From: CAXMQZ01 sp963707075
Lineage (GTDB): Bacteria; Acidobacteriota; Thermoanaerobaculia; Multivoradales; JAHEKO01
Assembly (NCBI GenBank): GCA_963707075.1
Contig: CAVPOX010000002.1
Coordinates: 1,904,712 to 1,968,711, forward strand
Length of the DNA: 64,000 bases
Direction of reading: 5' to 3'
The notes under the pieces were generated by a model. That model had not been told where the DNA came from. It made no database searches and worked only from the letters and a program-made list of their open reading frames with translations. Position 1 is the first letter of the stretch. Every line of letters begins with the position of its first letter. The translations under genes and the position numbers were made by a program. This document shows positions 59,426 to 64,000 of the stretch, one piece after another.

Positions 59426-60460
59426 CTACTTGTAGACGCTGAAGTTGAGCTGCTCGGCGATGTACTTGATGGCACTCATGGCGCGCACGCTGTTGCCGGC
59501 TTCGTTGAGTCGTGGGGAGAAAGCGGCGATAGCCATCTCACCTGGTACCACGACGACGATGCCGCCCCCGACCCCGGTCTTTCCCGGCAGGCCGACCTCG
59601 TACGACCACATCCCCGACTCGTCATAGAAGCCGGCCATCATCATGACGGACAGGACTTCGTCGACGTACCCGGGATCGATCAACTGCTTGCCGGTCTTTG
59701 GGTTGACGCCGCCATTGGCCAGGGTCGCCCCCATCATGGCCAGCTGCGCGGCGTTGACGCCGATCGAGCACTGGCGAGTGTAGACGTCGACAGATTCGAG
59801 TGGATCGCTGTAGAGGCGTCCGTAGTTGTACAACAGGTAGGCGATGGAGACGTTGCGGAAGTTGCTTTCGGCCTCCGAGGTATAGACGTCCTCGAGCACG
59901 GAGAGCTCCTCACCGGCAAAGTCGTTGAAGCCGCGCTCGATCTTGGCCCACCTCTGGGCGGGGTCGGCCGCCTGCAACATGCTGACGGCGGCGATGGCTC
60001 CGGCATTGACCAGAGGATTGATCGAGCGCTGCTTGTTGAGCTCGATGGCGATGATGGAGTTGAACGGCATGCCGGTGGGCTCGACACCGATCTTCTGCTG
60101 CACCGCATCGATGCCCTGTTCCTGCATGACCATGGCCATGACGAAGGGTTTGCTCACCGACTGGATGGAGAAGGGGTGATCGACATCGCCAGCGCTGATG
60201 ACTTCTCCATCGACCGTGACGATGGCGACGCCGAAGAGCTCCGAAGGCACCTCGGCGAGAATCGGGATGTAGTCCGCATTGGCGCCATCCTTGAGACCCT
60301 TGAACTTCTCATGGGCCATGTCGACGGCGCGTTGCAACTCTTCGTTACTGGGGAGATCGGCTGTTACTGCTGCTTGGGCCACGAAGACGAGGGCCAGCAC
60401 CAGGAGAACCAGCAGGTTTGCGTTGATCGATCTGTGATGGCCGAGGTTGGTCAGATTCAT
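59426..60460 (-). CDS. glsA: Exported glutaminase A
   Basis: 344 residues from ATG 60460, with GGAGG seven bases upstream. Deamidates L-glutamine to glutamate and ammonia. A Sec signal peptide (LLVLLVLALVFVAQAAVTA) precedes the beta-lactamase-like fold, so unlike most GlsA it acts outside the cytoplasm. Catalytic Ser and Lys are in SIQSVSKPFVM; NAGAIAAVSML, TYTRQCSIGV-like SVDVYTRQCSIGVNA, and GKTGVGGGIVVVVPG are family motifs. Together with the porin, GltS and glutamate dehydrogenase it makes a pathway from external glutamine to 2-oxoglutarate. Confidence 0.93.
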   Translation of the reverse strand: MNLTNLGHHRSINANLLVLLVLALVFVAQAAVTADLPSNEELQRAVDMAHEKFKGLKDGANADYIPILAEVPSELFGVAIVTVDGEVISAGDVDHPFSIQSVSKPFVMAMVMQEQGIDAVQQKIGVEPTGMPFNSIIAIELNKQRSINPLVNAGAIAAVSMLQAADPAQRWAKIERGFNDFAGEELSVLEDVYTSEAESNFRNVSIAYLLYNYGRLYSDPLESVDVYTRQCSIGVNAAQLAMMGATLANGGVNPKTGKQLIDPGYVDEVLSVMMMAGFYDESGMWSYEVGLPGKTGVGGGIVVVVPGEMAIAAFSPRLNEAGNSVRAMSAIKYIAEQLNFSVYK

Positions 60461-60489
60461 GAGAAGACCTCCAGAGGACAGGTTCGAAT

Positions 60490-61734
60490 TCAAAAGGACA
60501 GCTCCGTTCTGAGATGGGTGCGCGCCAGGGCTGCCCTGCCAACGCGACGGATGGCCAGGACGAAAGCCGCGGTTCGCCTGTCGATGTCGAATTCCTTCGC
60601 CACTTCGCGCACCGCTTCGTAGGCGTGACTCATCTTCCAGTCCAACTCGGCGTTGACCCGCTCCTCATCCCACTTGAACTGTTGAATGTTTTGCGCCCAT
60701 TCGAAATAGCTGACGGTGACACCGCCAGCATTGGCGAGGATGTCGGGAATCACCAGGACACCCTTCTCAATGAGGATCTCGTCGGCCTCGGGAGTCGTGG
60801 GCGCATTGGCACCCTCGACGACAATGCTCGCTTTGACGTCCGCGGCATTGTCCTTGTGGATGGCGTCCTCCAGGGCTGCCGGGATCAGGACATCGGCATC
60901 CCAGGTAATGATCTCGGTGTTCTCGAAGGCCTCGCCTCCAGAGAAGCCCTCGACCCCGCCGTGCTCGTTGACCCAGGCGTCCAGGGCCGGGATGTCGAGA
61001 CCCTGATCGTTCGACACGCCACCCGTGTGGTCGGCGACGGCGATGATCTTGGCCCCCTGCTCGGCAATGAGGAGCGCTGCGTTGCTGCCGACGTTGCCGA
61101 ACCCCTGTACTGCGACGGTGACATCGGAGAACTTCTTACCCTGCTCCTGGAGTGCCGCACCCAGGACATCCATGACGCCACGGCCCGTAGCGGCATCGCG
61201 ACCGTCGGAACCGAACAGCTCCAGCGGCTTACCGGTCACCACTGCGGGTGAAAAACCTGCAAATTTGGAGTACTCGTTCATGATCCAGCCCATGACCTTG
61301 GCATTGGTGTTGACGTCCGGAGCCGGGATGTCGATGGTCGGGCCGATGACCTCCTTCATCTGTTGGACAAAGAGAGTGGTGACCTCGAAGAGATCCCGCT
61401 CTGACATCGAACGGGGATCGCAGTCGATTCCCCCCTTGGCACCGCCGAAAGGGACGTCGACGACGGCGGTCTTCCAGGTCATCAGATTGGCGAGAGCCCC
61501 GGCGTGATCTTCATCCATCGCCGGGTGGTACCGGAGGCCGCCCTTCATCGGGCCTCGAGCCATGTTGTGCTGTACCCGGTAACCGTTGTAGATCTGCAGC
61601 TCGCCGTCCTCTCCCTCGATGGTGATCTCCACCTTGATGCTGCGCCGTGGCGTCAACAGGATGGTGCGGACCTTGTCGGGCAGATCGAGCACATCGGCTG
61701 CCTTGTGAAAGTAGTGGTGACTCGCTGCGAGCAT
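60490..61734 (-). CDS. gdhA: Glutamate dehydrogenase
   Basis: 414 residues, hexameric-type Glu/Leu/Phe/Val dehydrogenase. Lys64 (GPMKGGLRYHP), Lys88 and catalytic Lys100 (GGAKGG) are in place, and APDVNTN carries the catalytic aspartate. The dinucleotide fold is VAVQGFGNVGSNAA, and the strand after it ends in Asp (IIAVADHTG), which favours NAD over NADP and so a catabolic role. First gene of the glutamate operon; the ATG has GGTGAGAG upstream. Ends 29 bases before the glutaminase start. Confidence 0.93.
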   Translation of the reverse strand: MLAASHHYFHKAADVLDLPDKVRTILLTPRRSIKVEITIEGEDGELQIYNGYRVQHNMARGPMKGGLRYHPAMDEDHAGALANLMTWKTAVVDVPFGGAKGGIDCDPRSMSERDLFEVTTLFVQQMKEVIGPTIDIPAPDVNTNAKVMGWIMNEYSKFAGFSPAVVTGKPLELFGSDGRDAATGRGVMDVLGAALQEQGKKFSDVTVAVQGFGNVGSNAALLIAEQGAKIIAVADHTGGVSNDQGLDIPALDAWVNEHGGVEGFSGGEAFENTEIITWDADVLIPAALEDAIHKDNAADVKASIVVEGANAPTTPEADEILIEKGVLVIPDILANAGGVTVSYFEWAQNIQQFKWDEERVNAELDWKMSHAYEAVREVAKEFDIDRRTAAFVLAIRRVGRAALARTHLRTELSF

Positions 61735-61920
61735 TCTCTCTCACCTCCGAATCTGTCTGTAATCCGCGGGACAGCCTATCAGCAGAGTCCGGAGGGAATG
61801 AAGGCCAGGGAGGCTCGACGCGAGGTGTGTCTCGGCTCGGTTGACCGGAGCCCTTCCGGGCTGCCGGATCCCTTCGACAGAAGGGGCGTTCGCTCTCGAT
61901 CTACACAATGGTAGTCTGGT

Positions 61921-63418
61921 ATGCCGTCAATGCAACGACCTCTTCTTTTCTCCCTGTCTGTGATTGTTCTGTTCGGCTGCACCGTGGGTCCCGACTACGA
62001 GAAGCCTGAATTCGAGCAGCAGATCCCGGACGCCTGGAAGTCCGCGGCGGCGGACGAGATCGAAGGTGTCGGTTCACCGCTCGAGACCTGGTGGACGACC
62101 CTCAATGACCCCAAGCTCAGCGAGCTGATTCACGAGGCCCGTCTCAACAATCTCTCATTGCAGATTGCCGCGGCGAGGGTCCAGGAGGCTCGGGCTCAGC
62201 TGGGAATCGCGGCCGGACGGTACTACCCCGATGTCATTGCCGACGGATCGTTTAGCAGGAATCAGCCGAGCGAGAACAGCGCCCTGGTTGTTCCGCCCGG
62301 GGGGTTGGAGGAATTTGATGTCTACAGTCTCGGGGTCGGTTTTGGCTGGGAGATCGATGTCTTTGGCCGCCTGCGCCGGGGAGCCGAGTCGGCACGAGCT
62401 GGCCTCGAAGTCTCGGTCGAGGACTACCGCGACGTCATGGTTATCTTGATGGCCGACATCGCATCGAACTATGTCGCGTTGCGAACGCTGCAAGAACGCA
62501 TCAGGTATGGTCGAGCCAATGTCGAAGCTCAGGCCAGCAGTCTGCAGCTGACGCGTGATCGGTTCGATGCGGGGTTGAGTCCGCTGACCGACGTCACCCA
62601 GGCTGAATACAACCTGGCCAACTCCCAGGCCGCAATCCCGAGACTCGAGGCCGGAGTCCAGGCGGCGGTGAATCGGCTGGCGGTTTTGCTGGGCAAGCCC
62701 CCGGGAGCCGTCGATGATCTCTTGACAGGCGAATCCAGGATTCCCGACCCCGACGATGCCGTCACCCTGGGAATCCCGGCCGAGCTCTTGCGCCGCCGTC
62801 CGGACATTCGCAGTGCCGAACGCCTGCTGGCTTCTCAGACCGCGCTGATCGGTGTGGCCAAGGCGGATCTCTATCCGACCTTTTCGCTGGCAGGGATCCT
62901 GGCGCTGGAGTCCTTCGACACCAGCAATTTCTTCGACGGGGACAGCCTGACGTGGTCGCTGGTGCCGGGCCTGCGCTGGAACATCTTCAGTGCCGGCAAG
63001 ATTCGCAACAACATTCGCGTGCAGGAGGCCCGCACGCAACAACTCCTGTTCGGATACGAGCAGTCGGTGCTGCTCGCGCTGGACGAGGTCGAGAGCAGCC
63101 TTGGTGGCCTACGAGAGGGAACAGGTGCGGTATCAGAGGCTGGCCGAGGCGGTCGATGCCAGTTCACGCACCGTCGAGCTGGTCCGGACCCAGTACATGT
63201 CGGGCTTGACTGACTTCTTGAACCTTCTGGACGCTCAAAGAACCCTGGCCAGCCAGCAGGATTCGTGGGCCGAATCCGAAGGACAAGTGGTGCAGAACCT
63301 GATCGCCCTCAACCGAGCCCTCGGTGGCGGCTGGGGTCCGCCCGATCCTGACAACACGCCGGTAGAGAGCTCAGACGAGATCACCTCCACCATCGAGAGC
63401 GCAGGGAGTGAGCCATGA
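61921..63418 (+). pseudogene. NodT-family RND efflux outer-membrane lipoprotein, interrupted by one frameshift
   Basis: The first frame (ATG 61921) has a lipobox signal (SVIVLFGC) and the OEP motifs TVGPDYEKPEF, LETWWTTLNDPKL, LRRRPDIRSAE and FSLAGIL, ending at VESSL near 63100. The next frame continues as VAYEREQVRYQRLAEAV, TVELVRTQYMSGLTDFLNLLDAQR and ends at 63418. Dropping one T at 63101-63102 restores one 498-residue protein. Otherwise intact, so an error is likely. It would form the outer channel of an RND pump with the adaptor gene, whose ATG overlaps its TGA. Confidence 0.85.
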
Positions 63419-64000
63419 GATCCAGTTTCCGAACCGGCAGCCTGTCGAGCTGTCTGACTCTTGCGATGCTTGCCGGTCTGGCTGCGGGCTGCAGCAAGGA
63501 GGCAGAGATCGGTGCGCCGCCCGCTCCGGATGTGGGCGTGGCGAAGCCGATCAAGCGCGATGTGACGGTCTTCTCGGAGCACCTTGGCAGTACCCAGGCC
63601 TTCGAGTCGGTCGAGGTCCAGGCACGGGTTACCGGCGAGCTCGAGCAGATCAACTTCGAGCCCAGCACGATGGTGCGCGAGGGCCAGCAACTGTTTCTGA
63701 TCGAGCCGCGAAACTACAAGGCCGAGAGAGATGCGGCGGATGCGGCACTGAAGTCCGCTCAAGCTGAGCTCGCCCGCACGGAATCCGACCTCAAGCGTGT
63801 CGAGCAGGCGGTCAGGACGAACGCGGTGAGTCAATCCGATGTCGATCTGGCAAGAGCGAACCGCGACATGGCGCGGGCCTCGGTGCTTTCCGCCGAGGCG
63901 GCACTCGATCGGGCGGATCTCCAGCTCTCCTACACCCAGGTGCGGGCACCGATCGCCGGGCAGGTCGGGCGTAACCAGGTCGATCGCGGCAACATTGTCA
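63415..64000 (+). CDS. RND efflux periplasmic adaptor (membrane fusion protein), 5' part
   Basis: 195 codons before the window ends. Lipoprotein signal (LAMLAGLAAGC), then a lipoyl-like half (FESVEVQARVTGELEQINFEPSTMVREGQQLFLIEP), a coiled-coil hairpin of about 80 residues (AERDAADAALKSAQAELARTESDLKRVEQAV through SAEAALDRADLQL), and the second half (YTQVRAPIAGQVGRNQVDRGN). It links the inner-membrane pump, which must lie beyond the window, to the outer channel. The start overlaps the previous stop (ATGA). Confidence 0.92.
   Translation, partial: MRSSFRTGSLSSCLTLAMLAGLAAGCSKEAEIGAPPAPDVGVAKPIKRDVTVFSEHLGSTQAFESVEVQARVTGELEQINFEPSTMVREGQQLFLIEPRNYKAERDAADAALKSAQAELARTESDLKRVEQAVRTNAVSQSDVDLARANRDMARASVLSAEAALDRADLQLSYTQVRAPIAGQVGRNQVDRGNIV

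Noticed and set aside
1..64000. CRISPR array, tRNA, rRNA or riboswitch
   Set aside because: No regularly spaced direct repeats of CRISPR length, no tRNA-like cloverleaf with CCA end, and no rRNA-like conserved stretch was seen. A covariance-model scan would be needed to exclude small RNAs.

Overview
The window is 64 kb of chromosomal DNA that I judge by eye to be GC-rich, densely coded on both strands, with no rRNA, tRNA, CRISPR array or intact transposon seen. Gene content points to a Gram-negative, free-living bacterium: lipoproteins with lipoboxes, an outer-membrane porin, an outer-membrane efflux lipoprotein and two or more periplasmic enzymes. Several traits are common in Acidobacteriota and related deep lineages: a CRTAC1/ASPIC protein paired with a TPR protein, an octaheme cytochrome fused to HEAT and TPR repeats, three DUF4136 proteins, SYLF and YIP1 proteins. 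The set NhaA, GltS, a Na/Pi cotransporter, TrkAH, a K+ channel and an MscS channel suggests a saline or osmotically variable habitat. The lineage is an inference, not proven here.

Layout. 1-7.4 kb: a PafA-like phosphatase lipoprotein, an Lrp regulator divergent from a Cys/Met PLP enzyme, an NAD-dependent reductase, secreted and SYLF proteins, and a metallo-beta-lactamase-fold enzyme. 7.4-17.8 kb: a 975-residue flavin/iron-sulfur D-2-hydroxyacid dehydrogenase, a scar in which an IS91-type transposase remnant is joined to a duplicated piece of an aldehyde dehydrogenase gene, an S74-chaperone protein with a small partner, a TPR/CRTAC1 pair, and the intact aldehyde dehydrogenase. 17.9-24.2 kb: phosphofructokinase and UbiA-type prenyltransferase, a P1 peptidase, a YugP-type protease and a diguanylate cyclase. 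24.3-31 kb: potassium genes (trkA-trkH, a K+ channel), DUF4136 proteins and a Shewanella-like phosphatase. 31-46.6 kb: octaheme cytochrome, a lipoprotein hydrolase with propeller-like C-terminus, cyclodeaminase-family enzyme, META protein, a frameshifted prolyl oligopeptidase, MscS, a secreted protein with three beta/gamma-crystallin domains, and two L,D-transpeptidases. 47-54.8 kb: NAD-type isocitrate dehydrogenase, nhaA, a Na/Pi cotransporter, DUF4136 and a second copy of the lipoprotein hydrolase. 54.8-64 kb: an AsmA-like protein, a tight four-gene operon for glutamine/glutamate use (glutamate dehydrogenase, exported glutaminase, porin, GltS), and the start of an RND efflux operon.

The most distinctive non-coding signal is a family of short repeats with the 12-bp core GTGACAGGATAC / GTATCCTGTCAC: ten exact copies and one single-mismatch copy, all between genes, singly, in tandem or as long inverted pairs. 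One pair forms a near-perfect 74-bp hairpin between trkA and a DUF4136 gene. Nearly all copies point the same way toward the next start codon. The most coherent metabolic story is the glutamine/glutamate operon: Gln is hydrolysed outside the cytoplasm, Glu is imported with Na+, and is deaminated to 2-oxoglutarate.
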